DNA of 33,376 nucleotides from JBLIKP01 sp047635375 (lineage in GTDB: Bacteria; Bacteroidota; Bacteroidia; Sphingobacteriales; Sphingobacteriaceae). Below the pieces are notes generated by a model. It searched no databases. It was not told the origin of the DNA and saw only the letters and a list, made by a program, of their open reading frames with translations. This document shows positions 8,979-17,032 of this stretch, in pieces; position 1 is the first letter of the stretch; each line of letters starts with the position of its first letter. The position numbers were made by a program, and so were the translations under genes. The stretch lies in NCBI GenBank assembly GCA_047635375.1, contig JBLIKP010000014.1:1-33376 (forward strand), given 5' to 3'.

Positions 8979-9971
8979 TTATTTTTTTCGGTTTATGGTA
9001 TAGCTTACCAAATGCTTCAGGGCATCACGTTCTATAGATTGCGGAAAGCTATCTAAGATATCGAATGCTTTTTGAGTGTATTCCTCCATACGAACAGTTG
9101 CGTATTCTAAACCTCCCATGCGCTCAACAAAGGAAATCACTTGTGCTACGGCATTGGGTTCGGTACCGTGGTTTTTTACCAGGTTAACAATTTTTCTTTT
9201 CTCTGACTTCTCTGCTTTATTCAAGGAATAAATAAGTGGAAGCGTCACTTTTTTTTCTCCAATGTCAATTCCTCTGGGTTTCCCAATTTCATCGACACCG
9301 TAATCAAAAAGGTCGTCTTTTATCTGGAACGCCATTCCCACATGCTCACCCATTTGCTTCATACGTTCAATCTCTTCGGCTGTAGCCGATGAAGAAGCTG
9401 TTCCACAAGCACAGGTCGAGGCGAAAAGACTCGCTGTCTTTTGGCGGATTACCTCAAAATAAATAGGCTCCTCAATGTTGAAAGTCCGTGCTTTCTCAAT
9501 CTGTAACAACTCACCCTCACTCATGCTTCTCACAGCCTCAGAAATAATTTTCAGAAGGTCAAAATAACCGTTATCTATGCTTAGCAGAAGTCCTTTACTT
9601 AAAAGGAAGTCACCCACAAGGACAGCTATTTTATTTTTCCAAAGTGCATTAATGGAGAAAAAACCACGACGCTGATATGCATCATCAACCACATCGTCAT
9701 GCACAAGAGTAGCTGTATGAAGCAATTCGATTAGGGATGCTCCAACGTAGGCCTTTTCAGTTACCTCACCGAACATCTTTGCGCACAGGAACAAGAACAT
9801 GGGTCGTACTTGTTTACCTTTACGTTTTACTATATAGTGTGTGATTTTATCCAGTAGTGGCGTACGACTACGCATAGACTCCCTGAACTTCTTTTCAAAC
9901 ACCAAAAGCTCCTCTTTTATGGGAGCTTTAATTTCTTTTATGGAAATAGTTTCTGTGGTTGTCAACGTCAA
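8979..9971 (-). CDS. Polyprenyl (octaprenyl/heptaprenyl-type) diphosphate synthase
   Basis: This enzyme extends allylic diphosphates with isopentenyl units to make the side chain of quinones. The two aspartate-rich motifs are clear: LVHDDVVDDAYQRRG (first, DDxxD-type) and QIKDDLFDYG (second). KGKQVRPMF and the GEKKVTLPLIYSL segment complete the family pattern. No ATG precedes the conserved N-terminal EIKAPIKEE. The frame offers TTG at 9989, 9971 and 9965. The one at 9989 lies inside an exact -7 element (9987-9994), so I place the start at the TTG at 9971, with 9965 equally possible. Chain length cannot be read off, so ispB versus hepT naming is left open. terC follows 7 bases downstream. Confidence 0.92.
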   Translation of the reverse strand: MTLTTTETISIKEIKAPIKEELLVFEKKFRESMRSRTPLLDKITHYIVKRKGKQVRPMFLFLCAKMFGEVTEKAYVGASLIELLHTATLVHDDVVDDAYQRRGFFSINALWKNKIAVLVGDFLLSKGLLLSIDNGYFDLLKIISEAVRSMSEGELLQIEKARTFNIEEPIYFEVIRQKTASLFASTCACGTASSSATAEEIERMKQMGEHVGMAFQIKDDLFDYGVDEIGKPRGIDIGEKKVTLPLIYSLNKAEKSEKRKIVNLVKNHGTEPNAVAQVISFVERMGGLEYATVRMEEYTQKAFDILDSFPQSIERDALKHLVSYTINRKK

Positions 9972-9986
9972 GAGATTTACTTGGGA

Positions 9987-9994
9987 CAAAAATA
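9987..9994 (-). promoter_or_regulatory. Bacteroidota -7 element for the polyprenyl synthase
   Basis: The minus strand reads TATTTTTG, an exact TAnnTTTG, followed by TCCC as in the TPR-gene promoter at 29660. The -33 region would fall within the upstream terminator hairpin (9997-10020) and shows T-rich sequence but no clean TTG. Transcription would begin near 9980. Confidence 0.5.
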
Positions 9995-9996
9995 AA

Positions 9997-10020
9997 ATAA
10001 GGGGCTAAAAAGCCCCTTAT
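9997..10020 (-). terminator. Terminator of the exbB-exbD operon
   Basis: ATAAGGGGCT and AGCCCCTTAT form a perfect ten-base-pair stem with a four-base loop. On the minus strand it is followed by a T-rich tract (TTATTTTATTTTTG). It lies 26 bases after the last exbD stop and abuts the promoter of the next gene. Confidence 0.88.
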
Positions 10021-10046
10021 ATTCTATACTGATTTTATAAAAAAAT

Positions 10047-10514
10047 CTAATCTCTGATATCACCTTTTTTGGTAGAGTAGTTAATTTTAAGCGAGTTGAT
10101 TTTTCTCAGCTCTTGCTTAACATCTGTAACAATACCCATCTTAGTTTCTTTATCGGCACGAATAGAAGCGGTCATTTGTGTTACCAAACGCTCATCTACT
10201 TTTTCACGCTCAAGGATAATGAATCCAGCAATATCGTTTGGTTCTGCAAAGACATCGTTTAATTGGATACGTGATTGTGTACCAAAACGCTCTGCCTCAA
10301 CAGGCTTACCAATGTAGATATAGCTTACTAAAGATTTCTTTTCAAGCTTCTGAACCTCAGTAGCAAAAGGAGTTGTAACCTTTACTTTCAAGGTAGTCTC
10401 ACGTAAAACTGTGGTTACCATGAAGAAGAACAAAAGCATAAAAACGATGTCAGGAAGGGATGCCGTGTTTATACCCGGTGATTTGTCCCCACTTTTCTTT
10501 TTAAACTTGCTCAT
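10047..10514 (-). CDS. exbD: ExbD/TolR-family biopolymer transport protein (second copy)
   Basis: This 155-residue protein has a short basic cytoplasmic N-terminus (MSKFKKKSGDKSPG) and then one transmembrane helix, NTASLPDIVFMLLFFFMVTTVL. The helix contains the membrane Asp that carries protons in ExbD/TolR (D22 in LPDIVFML). The periplasmic domain follows. With ExbB it uses the proton gradient to energise TonB-dependent outer-membrane uptake. It begins 1 base after the preceding exbD, and a strong terminator follows. It is shorter than the first copy and lacks that protein's long periplasmic insertion. Confidence 0.93.
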   Translation of the reverse strand: MSKFKKKSGDKSPGINTASLPDIVFMLLFFFMVTTVLRETTLKVKVTTPFATEVQKLEKKSLVSYIYIGKPVEAERFGTQSRIQLNDVFAEPNDIAGFIILEREKVDERLVTQMTASIRADKETKMGIVTDVKQELRKINSLKINYSTKKGDIRD

Positions 10515-10515
10515 A

Positions 10516-11067
10516 TTAGTTTTCTCCTCCTATGTCTTCTGGTTCAGCCTCTGAAATTTTCTGAGGGTGTATTTCTCTGATTTCCTTTTGCTTGTCTTTA
10601 TCCAAGTCTTCGTATGGTTTCCCAAACAATTTGGTAGATGACTCATCACGAACTTCGCGGTAAGCAGCTTTCAACTCATTCTGTACAGAAATATACGTGT
10701 TGTAAGATGTTCCACGGTCATTCTTAAGAGAAATAACGGCCTTTGTTGTGCTAGCCGGTAATTCAGGGTCATTGCTAGGATTTGTAAGAAACTCCTTAGT
10801 AGTGTTTCTTAAATCCTTAACCTCCATTAGTTGTCCTTCAACCAAAAGCTGGTTGTTAGAGTTAACCAATACCTTAAGAATATTTCGTTCTTTAATTGGT
10901 GGTGGCTCTTCCATTGTTTCTTCCGGCATTGGAGGAAGCAATAAAGAAATACCTGTATCTACGTTAATTGTAGTGGTAACCAAGAAGAAAATCAAAAGCA
11001 AGAAGGCGATATCCGCCATCGATCCTGCGTTAATTTCCGAGGAAAGTCTATTTTTCTTTCTGGCCAT
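10516..11067 (-). CDS. exbD: ExbD/TolR-family biopolymer transport protein (first copy)
   Basis: This 183-residue protein has an N-terminal basic patch (MARKKNR) and a single transmembrane helix, GSMADIAFLLLIFFLVTTTI, with the proton-relay Asp at D20. A periplasmic domain of about 140 residues follows, with the proline-rich stretch LLLPPMPEETMEEPPP right after the membrane. The end is acidic (KISEAEPEDIGGEN). Two consecutive, diverged exbD genes after exbB are usual in Bacteroidota and suggest a heteromeric stator unit. The gene lies 8 bases after the small membrane-protein gene and 1 base before the second exbD, so translation is likely coupled. Confidence 0.93.
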   Translation of the reverse strand: MARKKNRLSSEINAGSMADIAFLLLIFFLVTTTINVDTGISLLLPPMPEETMEEPPPIKERNILKVLVNSNNQLLVEGQLMEVKDLRNTTKEFLTNPSNDPELPASTTKAVISLKNDRGTSYNTYISVQNELKAAYREVRDESSTKLFGKPYEDLDKDKQKEIREIHPQKISEAEPEDIGGEN

Positions 11068-11075
11068 AGGTTCAA

Positions 11076-11414
11076 TTATTTAAACAAGCCACGAACCTCT
11101 GAATACAGAATGGTTACGATAGCTATAAATCCAAAGATATACATGCTTATAAGTGCGCCACCGATAAATTTCGATAACCCGGCATCTACGTTAAATTTCC
11201 CGTAAAGTGCTGACACTTCACTTCCTGAAATTAGGTAACCCAATAAAACAACCCCAAGGATAAAGCCGACTCCAATTAAGGTGTCTTTTGCTTTTTCAGG
11301 GTGCTTAATGATATACCATACTGGCGAGGCCAGTGTAACCAAGATGCACGCACCCAGCAAGATGTAGCCTAAAATTAGGCCAATATTTACTATTGCTGTT
11401 TCTGTTGCGCTCAT
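11076..11414 (-). CDS. Small three-helix membrane protein in the exb operon, function unknown
   Basis: This 112-residue protein has three clear hydrophobic segments: around residues 10-35 (IGLILGYILLGACILVTLASPVWYII), 46-62 (IGVGFILGVVLLGYLIS) and 83-106 (FIGGALISMYIFGFIAIVTILY). They are separated by a short basic cytoplasmic loop (KHPEKAKD) and a polar loop (SGSEVSALYGKFNVDAG). I recognise it only as the unnamed membrane protein often found between exbB and exbD in Bacteroidota. Its position 19 bases after exbB and 8 bases before exbD argues that it is made with, and acts in, the ExbB-ExbD complex. No catalytic motif is seen. Confidence 0.88.
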   Translation of the reverse strand: MSATETAIVNIGLILGYILLGACILVTLASPVWYIIKHPEKAKDTLIGVGFILGVVLLGYLISGSEVSALYGKFNVDAGLSKFIGGALISMYIFGFIAIVTILYSEVRGLFK

Positions 11415-11433
11415 AATGTTAATTTCTTTTTAA

Positions 11434-12243
11434 TTATTTAGAAAGATTACGTTTTACAAGTAAGTCAACTAGAGAGATGCTCGCATCTTCCATGCTGTTA
11501 ACAATACTGTCCACCTTAGCAACAAGGTAATTATAAAACACTTGAAGGATAATCGCTACGATCAAACCAGCAACAGTTGTTAAAAGTGCTACTTTAATAC
11601 CACCCGCTACTAGAGCTGGAGAGATATCTCCTTGTGCTTCGATAGCATCGAAAGCTTCAATCATACCAATTACAGTACCCATGAAACCTAACATCGGCGC
11701 AAGAGCGATAAATAATGAAATCCAAACAAGTCCTTTTTCTAGAGCACCCATTTGTACAGAACCGTAAGAGATAATTGACTTCTCAACGATGTCAACACCT
11801 TCACTTGAACGCTCTAATCCTTGATAGAAAATAGAAGCAACAGGACCACGAGTTGAACGGCAAACTTCTTTTGCAGCGTCAACACCACCGTCGTTAAGCG
11901 CATTCTCAATGTCTCCTAATAATTTATCGGTATTTACAGTCGCAAGGTTAAGAACGATAATACGCTCAATTGCAATTGCAAGTCCAAGGATTAAACAGAT
12001 TAATACTGTAAGCATAAACTGCCATCCACCTTCGATAAACTTATCTTTTACTACTTGGTGAAATGAAGCTTCTTCAACAACTTCCATTGGAGCTTCTTCA
12101 ACTGGCTCAGCAACTTCTTCTTCGGCTACCATTGTAGTGGTATCCTCCATTTGGGCTGTATCTCCGCCATCTTGTGCCATTGCGGCAACATTACCAAATA
12201 GTGCCATCATGGCAATCGAAATGGTTAAAATGATCTTGTTCAT
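11434..12243 (-). CDS. exbB: MotA/TolQ/ExbB proton channel family protein
   Basis: ExbB forms the pentameric proton-channel scaffold that surrounds ExbD and drives TonB. The 269 residues begin with a signal peptide (MNKIILTISIAMMALFGNVAAMAQ). A periplasmic acidic linker of repeated E/V/P residues (EEEVAEPVEEAPMEVVEE) follows, an extension typical of Bacteroidota ExbB. Three transmembrane helices come next, around residues 77-97, 172-192 and 215-240. The core family signature APMLGFMGTVIGMIEAFD lies at about 182-199. It heads a four-gene run ending at the terminator at 9997-10020. I could not find a convincing TAnnTTTG element in the A/T-rich leader, so transcription from upstream of the tRNA cannot be excluded. 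Confidence 0.95.
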   Translation of the reverse strand: MNKIILTISIAMMALFGNVAAMAQDGGDTAQMEDTTTMVAEEEVAEPVEEAPMEVVEEASFHQVVKDKFIEGGWQFMLTVLICLILGLAIAIERIIVLNLATVNTDKLLGDIENALNDGGVDAAKEVCRSTRGPVASIFYQGLERSSEGVDIVEKSIISYGSVQMGALEKGLVWISLFIALAPMLGFMGTVIGMIEAFDAIEAQGDISPALVAGGIKVALLTTVAGLIVAIILQVFYNYLVAKVDSIVNSMEDASISLVDLLVKRNLSK

Positions 12244-12310
12244 AATTCTGATTAAATTTAATTAGTGTTCAGATTGTATAGAATAAAATTGTAATTTTTA
12301 ATTTACTTAT

Positions 12311-12334
12311 GCTGGAGTGAGAATCTCCCACTCC
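12311..12334 (-). terminator. Imperfect hairpin downstream of tRNA-Ser
   Basis: On the minus strand TGGAGT-GGGAG-ATT-CTC-ACTCCA can fold into a stem with a small bulge, 11 bases after the tRNA 3' end. A long T run is missing, so it may be a processing or weak termination signal. Confidence 0.4.
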
Positions 12335-12344
12335 AACATCCGTG

Positions 12345-12429
12345 CGGAGAGGAAGGGATTCGAACCCCCGATACATTGCTGTATACACGCTTTCCAGGCG
12401 TGCGCCTTAAACCACTCGGCCACCTCTCC
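12345..12429 (-). tRNA. tRNA-Ser (anticodon GGA)
   Basis: The minus strand folds as a class II tRNA. The acceptor GGAGAGG pairs with CCTCTCC, the D-arm GCCGAGTGGTTTAAGGC is present, and the anticodon arm has loop CCTGGAAAG with GGA at 12393-12395. A long variable arm follows, then the T-arm GGGGGTTCGAATCCC. The discriminator base is G, as expected for serine. The 3' CCA is not encoded; the following bases are CAC. It decodes UCC and UCU. Confidence 0.96.
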
Positions 12430-12742
12430 CTCTATTCATTATTTAAAATAACGTTTTTCACTTCCTTATCAGGGTAAAAATAACGTACCAAAGGGTTTGG
12501 AAGGCGCCAATTTACAAAAAAGTTAAATACATCATAAATAAAAAGGCTTATTTACCGCTTTATTCAATGTATCACCCCTTAAAAGTGGCTTCAAACCTAG
12601 CTATTTTTTTGCAATAATTCTTAATTGAATCTTTTGAATTTATTTCAAAAATTCTAAAATCTAAATAACTAATTAAAAATCAAGTGGTCAGGAAGAAATG
12701 TCAATTGACACCATTGTAAATATTCACATTAACTTAACTTGA
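12430..12742. other. Gene-free A/T-rich stretch between pntB and tRNA-Ser
   Basis: About 310 bases hold no credible ORF in any frame. On the minus strand this is the 3' flank of pntB and the 5' flank of tRNA-Ser. The only structured element I see is the perfect palindrome TGTCAATTGACA at 12699-12710, 33 bases past the pntB stop. No T-tailed terminator and no exact TAnnTTTG element were found. Confidence 0.6.
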
Positions 12743-14143
12743 TTATAAATTTTTTATTTCACTCACCACTCCAGTAATTGTGCTCTTTGCATCTCCAAAT
12801 AGCATTAAGCAGTTATTATACCCGAATAATTCATTCTCTATCCCAGCATAACCTGCTGCCATTCCTCGTTTGCAGACAATTACCGTCGTCGCTTTTTCCA
12901 CATTCATCACGGGCATACCATAAATTGGACTGCTTGGATTATTCTTAGCTGCGGGGTTAACCACATCATTTGCCCCGATTACTAGGGCTATATCAGCGTT
13001 TTGGAAATCGTCGTTAATGGAATCCATTTCAACAAGATTTTCATAAGGAACATTGGCTTCGGCAAGTAAAACGTTCATGTGTCCGGGCATTCTTCCTGCT
13101 ACAGGATGGATAGCAAATCGGCAGTTAATTCCTTTTTTACTGAGAAGTTCGCTTAATTCTTGAACAATATGTTGGGCTTGTGCCACTGCCATCCCATACC
13201 CCGGAACAATAATCACATTTGATGCTGAATCGAAAATCATTGCAGCTTCTTCAATACCCACCTCCTTCACTAAAATTTCTTTCCCATCTGCGGAAGCAAT
13301 TGCACCACTTTCTGTTCCAAATCCACCTAAAAGGACATTCACCAGAGACCGATTCATACCCTTACACATGATATTGGTAAGGATCAGTCCAGAGGCACCT
13401 ACAAGCGCCCCAGCAATAATTAGAACGTTATTTTGAAGCACGAAGCCAGTGGCGCAGGCAGCAAGGCCAGAATAACTATTCAATAACGAAACTACCACCG
13501 GCATGTCTGCCCCACCAATTGGAATTACTGTAAGTACTCCCAACAGTAAGGCAATCGATAATATGGCGATCATTAGGCTTTGCGCCGAAGGGTCAATCAC
13601 AAAGAATACACATGCAACCAACATTAATACGGCCAACAAGGCATTTAAGGGGTGCTGACCTTTAAAAGTAATGGCTCCACCACTCACAATTCCCTGAAGT
13701 TTTCCAAAGGCAATCAGAGAACCTGTTAGCGTTATACTTCCAATAATCCCACCGACTAACATAGTTGACGATACAAATCCGCCAGGCAAAGTCTCTCCCG
13801 TTTCGATGATTCTCCAATATTCTGAGGCTGCCACAAGCACCGAAGCGGCACCACCAAATCCGTTAAATATTGCTACCATTTGTGGAATCGCCGTCATCTC
13901 CACTCTTTTGGCGTAATAAGCCCCAATAGCCGACCCTACGGTTACACAAATAAGAATCTCAACAAAACCTAAAACACGTTGATTTATGAGCGTCACAAGA
14001 ACAGCAATAAGCATCCCCGCCGCCGAAATCATATTCCCTTTTCGGGCCGTGGCTGGTTTACCCAATAATTTTATCCCTACGATAAACAATGTCGAAGCTA
14101 TCAGGTAGGCAATTTCAATGATTATTTTTGAATGGATTTCCAT
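12743..14143 (-). CDS. pntB: NAD(P) transhydrogenase subunit beta
   Basis: PntB carries the NADP(H)-binding domain and most of the membrane domain of the proton-translocating transhydrogenase, which makes NADPH from NADH. The 466-residue chain has about nine transmembrane helices in its first 270 residues. It ends with the dIII NADP-binding domain, with VIIVPGYGMAVAQAQH, FAIHPVAGRMPGHMNVLLAEANVPYE, DVVNPAAKNNPSSPIYGMPV and CKRGMAAGYAGIEN all well preserved. It is the last gene of the pntAA-pntAB-pntB run, 3 bases after pntAB. Confidence 0.97.
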   Translation of the reverse strand: MEIHSKIIIEIAYLIASTLFIVGIKLLGKPATARKGNMISAAGMLIAVLVTLINQRVLGFVEILICVTVGSAIGAYYAKRVEMTAIPQMVAIFNGFGGAASVLVAASEYWRIIETGETLPGGFVSSTMLVGGIIGSITLTGSLIAFGKLQGIVSGGAITFKGQHPLNALLAVLMLVACVFFVIDPSAQSLMIAILSIALLLGVLTVIPIGGADMPVVVSLLNSYSGLAACATGFVLQNNVLIIAGALVGASGLILTNIMCKGMNRSLVNVLLGGFGTESGAIASADGKEILVKEVGIEEAAMIFDSASNVIIVPGYGMAVAQAQHIVQELSELLSKKGINCRFAIHPVAGRMPGHMNVLLAEANVPYENLVEMDSINDDFQNADIALVIGANDVVNPAAKNNPSSPIYGMPVMNVEKATTVIVCKRGMAAGYAGIENELFGYNNCLMLFGDAKSTITGVVSEIKNL

Positions 14144-14146
14144 AGC

Positions 14147-14455
14147 CTAAGACTTAGTTTCTTTTTTCTTCTTAAACATTTTAAGCATTCTGTGTGTCAC
14201 AGCATATCCTCCAACCACATTAATTGTGGCGAAAATTAACGCGGCCATCCCTAACACTTTACTTAATGGAAACAATCCCCAGCTCGGGTTACTCGCGCAA
14301 ACCAAAGCACCTACAATCGTAATTCCTGAAATTGCATTACTCCCCGACATAAGCGGAGTATGCAGAGTTGGTGGGACTTTTGTAATAAGTTCAAATCCTG
14401 TGAAGGCTGCTAGCACCAGGATATAAAGCAAAACTATTATTGTACTTGCATCCAT
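14147..14455 (-). CDS. pntAB: NAD(P) transhydrogenase subunit alpha part 2 (membrane part)
   Basis: This 102-residue subunit supplies the transmembrane helices that in E. coli are fused to the end of PntA. Three or four hydrophobic stretches are visible: IIVLLYILVLAAFTGF, ISGITIVGALVCA and VLGMAALIFATINVVGGYAV. The short motif VPPTLHTPLMSGSNAISG between them is typical of the alpha membrane part. Its start codon shares a base with the pntAA stop (TAATG), so translation is likely coupled. A basic tail (KMFKKKKETKS) faces the cytoplasm. Confidence 0.95.
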   Translation of the reverse strand: MDASTIIVLLYILVLAAFTGFELITKVPPTLHTPLMSGSNAISGITIVGALVCASNPSWGLFPLSKVLGMAALIFATINVVGGYAVTHRMLKMFKKKKETKS

Positions 14456-15579
14456 TATTTCTGGTTTAAAAGTTCTAAAAGTTTAGGATTAACGATCTCA
14501 CCTTGGTGGGTAATAAGGCTTCCGCCGATGATTTCTTCAGTGGTATCAAAATTGATTTTTTCTTCATTTACTAAATGGAGGATTAATGCTGCTACATTCT
14601 TTCCATAAAGATCGGAGGCATTGGTTGCCAGTAATGATGGCAAATTGGGCTCACCAATAATTGTCACCCCATTTACAACAATCTCCTCACCATTTTTACT
14701 TAACGCGCAATTCCCTCCCTGGGAAACCGCCATATCTACAATTACACTTCCAGTTTTCATGGACATCACCATATCTTCTGAAATTAATACCGGCGCCTTC
14801 TTTCCGAAAACTAGGGCTGTAGTGATCACCAAATCGGAGTCCTTTATTTTTTCTGCGACTAGGGCTTTTTGCTTTTCTAAAAATTCTTTTGAAACCTCCT
14901 TGGCATATCCTCCTTCAGTTTCTGACCCTTCGGCATCAACGGTGATAAATCTACCGCCCAAAGATTCAACCTGTTCTTTGGTTTCAGGGCGCACATCCGT
15001 CACTTCAACCACAGCCCCAAGGCGTTTTGCAGTGGCGATGGCTTGAAGCCCAGCAACACCTGCTCCAAAAATCAAAACTTTCGCAGGGGTTATCGTCCCT
15101 GCCGCAGTCATCATCAATGGGAATATTTTTTTCATTCGATTTGCGCCAAGCAACACCGACTTATACCCCGCCAAGTTGGCTTGGGAACTAAGCACATCCA
15201 TTTTTTGAGCTCGTGAAATTCGTGGGACATAATCCAAGGCAAACGCTGAAACTCCAGCTTTCGCGAGGGCATCTACATGATCTGTGTTATTATGAGGAGA
15301 AAGTGTTCCTATCCACACTTTATCTTTGGGAAAACTTTCAATCTGATTTAATTCCGGTGGATTTACCCCAAGAATTATATCGGCGAAAGCCAAGTCAATA
15401 CCTATTTTACAACCTACCTTTTCATAGGCCTCATTGGTAAATCCTGCTTTCAATCCGGCATCGCTTTGCACGTTGACTGAAAAACCTTTTTTTATTAATA
15501 AGCTTGCTCCATCTGGCGACAAAGCTACACGATTTTCCCCTTCAAGATTTTCGCTGGGGACCAAAATATTTAATGCCAT
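14455..15579 (-). CDS. pntAA: NAD(P) transhydrogenase subunit alpha part 1 (NAD-binding domain)
   Basis: This 374-residue cytoplasmic subunit (domain I) binds NAD(H). It belongs to the alanine dehydrogenase/PNT fold. The N-terminal ENRVALSPDG motif, the Rossmann loop GAGVAGLQAIATAKRLGA (around residues 172-189) with the following VTDVRPE, and the GGNCALS segment are all present. The chain ends at the position where E. coli PntA continues into its membrane helices; here those are encoded by pntAB. The split architecture is common outside the Enterobacteria. The gene begins the operon, and the terminator at 15635-15669 isolates it from the M20 gene upstream. Confidence 0.97.
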   Translation of the reverse strand: MALNILVPSENLEGENRVALSPDGASLLIKKGFSVNVQSDAGLKAGFTNEAYEKVGCKIGIDLAFADIILGVNPPELNQIESFPKDKVWIGTLSPHNNTDHVDALAKAGVSAFALDYVPRISRAQKMDVLSSQANLAGYKSVLLGANRMKKIFPLMMTAAGTITPAKVLIFGAGVAGLQAIATAKRLGAVVEVTDVRPETKEQVESLGGRFITVDAEGSETEGGYAKEVSKEFLEKQKALVAEKIKDSDLVITTALVFGKKAPVLISEDMVMSMKTGSVIVDMAVSQGGNCALSKNGEEIVVNGVTIIGEPNLPSLLATNASDLYGKNVAALILHLVNEEKINFDTTEEIIGGSLITHQGEIVNPKLLELLNQK

Positions 15580-15634
15580 ATTATTAAGGTTTACGAAACC
15601 AATATAGCAAAAAAATAAAGAGTACTTATCTAAA

Positions 15635-15669
15635 AAAATGCAGAGACCTTAGAAAAGGCTCTGCATTTT
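15635..15669 (-). terminator. Terminator after the M20 amidohydrolase
   Basis: AAAATGCAGAG and CTCTGCATTTT make an eleven-base-pair stem, with an inner CCTT/AAGG pairing in the loop. On the minus strand a run of T follows. It is 27 bases past the amidohydrolase stop. Confidence 0.88.
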
Positions 15670-15695
15670 AATTATTGCTTTTTATACACCAAGAC

Positions 15696-16877
15696 CTAGT
15701 TTCCTAACTCTTTTAGGGCGATAAATGCCATAAGGCCTGTACTTAATTTAAAGGCATCCTCATCTATATCGAATGTGGGGGTATGTACACTGCTGGTTAT
15801 CCCTTTAGCTTCATTTCTAATACCCAAACGGTAGAAGCATGCATCGGTTACTTGAGAGTAATATGCAAAATCTTCGGCGGCTAGCCATAAATCTAAATCC
15901 TCCACATTCTCCTTACCTAAATATTCTACTGCTGCAGCTCTAGCACGTGCCGTAATTTTTTCTTCATTCACCAAAAATGGGTATCCATTCACGATATTAA
16001 ACTCAACAGTACCGCCCATACTTTCTGCAATTCCTGTGGCCATTTTTTGAATTTTCACTAAGGCCTCAGCCCTCCATTTTTCGTCGAAAGTTCTGAAAGT
16101 TCCGGCTACTTTAACTTCGTTAGGAATTACATTGGTAGCACCCAAGGCTTCAACCCTTCCGAAAGACAAAACGCTTGGAATTGTAGGATGCGCATTACGA
16201 CTAATGATTTGCTGAAGCGCTACAATAATATGAGAAGTGATCAAAACTGGGTCAATATTATATTGAGGCATAGCACCATGGCCACCTTTTCCTTTTACGG
16301 TAAAGTAAATCTCATCAGCGCTAGCCATATATTTTCCTGTACGAAAACCAACCTTACCCACATCGATAAGCGGCATCACATGCTGACCTACAATACCTTG
16401 CGGACGAGGATTTTCAAGCACACCTTCCTTTATCATTATGGAAGCCCCACCCGGCGCTTTTTCTTCAGCAGGTTGGAAAATCAGTTTTACCGTCCCCCCG
16501 AATTCACTTTTCATATCGGTAAGGATTTGTGCTGTACCAAGCATGGATGAACTGTGCACATCATGTCCGCAGGCATGCATCACTCCCTCGTTCTTAGATT
16601 TATAAGGAACATCGTTTTGCTCCGTAATTGGAAGCGCATCGATATCGGCACGTAGTGCAGTGACTTTATCCGATGGCTTATCTCCAGTGATCAAAGCAAC
16701 AATTCCTGTGTTAGCCATTTTTTCATATTTTACACCCATTTCATCAAGCTTTAAAGAAATGTATGCGCTTGTTTTGAACTCCTCGAAAGAAAGCTCCGGG
16801 TTCGCATGAATATGATGACGATGAGCGATAACCTCTGGCAACACTTTTTGAGTTAACTCTTGAATTCTTGCTTTCAT
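15696..16877 (-). CDS. M20-family amidohydrolase (N-acyl-amino-acid hydrolase type)
   Basis: This metal-dependent hydrolase releases amino acids from N-acyl (for example hippurate-like or auxin-amide-like) conjugates. The 393 residues show the M20D pattern: HANPELSFEE (24-33), RADIDALPITE (77-87), the metal ligands in MHACGHDVH (C103, H105), FQPAEEKAPGGA, the dimerisation domain from about residue 185, and a C-terminal LAAEDFAYY with the last metal-ligand region. No signal peptide is seen. The gene diverges from the lytic transglycosylase and has its own terminator. The genome also encodes a GH3 conjugating enzyme (6398-7912), but the two are about 8 kb apart. Exact substrate is unknown. Confidence 0.93.
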   Translation of the reverse strand: MKARIQELTQKVLPEVIAHRHHIHANPELSFEEFKTSAYISLKLDEMGVKYEKMANTGIVALITGDKPSDKVTALRADIDALPITEQNDVPYKSKNEGVMHACGHDVHSSSMLGTAQILTDMKSEFGGTVKLIFQPAEEKAPGGASIMIKEGVLENPRPQGIVGQHVMPLIDVGKVGFRTGKYMASADEIYFTVKGKGGHGAMPQYNIDPVLITSHIIVALQQIISRNAHPTIPSVLSFGRVEALGATNVIPNEVKVAGTFRTFDEKWRAEALVKIQKMATGIAESMGGTVEFNIVNGYPFLVNEEKITARARAAAVEYLGKENVEDLDLWLAAEDFAYYSQVTDACFYRLGIRNEAKGITSSVHTPTFDIDEDAFKLSTGLMAFIALKELGN

Positions 16878-16920
16878 AATTTTTATTTATTTGTCCCCAT
16901 GGATTGGACTATTACTGGAC

Positions 16921-16928
16921 CAAAAATA
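16921..16928 (-). promoter_or_regulatory. Bacteroidota -7 element for the M20 gene
   Basis: The minus strand reads TATTTTTG, an exact match to TAnnTTTG, 43 bases upstream of the amidohydrolase ATG. No clear TTG is seen at the -33 position. Confidence 0.5.
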
Positions 16929-17014
16929 AGCGGATTAATGCAGATTACCTTCCTTATCCCCAGATTTTCACCAATTGTGACTAATTATCGACGTTTTTGG
17001 GGCGACAAATCCCG

Positions 17015-17022
17015 TATTTTTG
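17015..17022 (+). promoter_or_regulatory. Bacteroidota -7 element for the lytic transglycosylase
   Basis: TATTTTTG exactly matches TAnnTTTG. A TTTTTG run at 16994-16999 could act as -33 with a spacer of 15-18. Transcription would begin close to 17029, only a few bases before the first ATG. Confidence 0.55.
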
Positions 17023-17032
17023 AGTAAACTTT

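Noticed and set aside
14621..15046. 141-codon frame opposite pntAA
   Set aside because: Shadow of the transhydrogenase gene; rich in S/T/P as expected from reverse-complemented coding DNA.
16188..16550. 120-codon frame opposite the M20 amidohydrolase
   Set aside because: The M20 frame carries all metal ligands; the opposite frame is His/Thr-rich without motifs and is a shadow.
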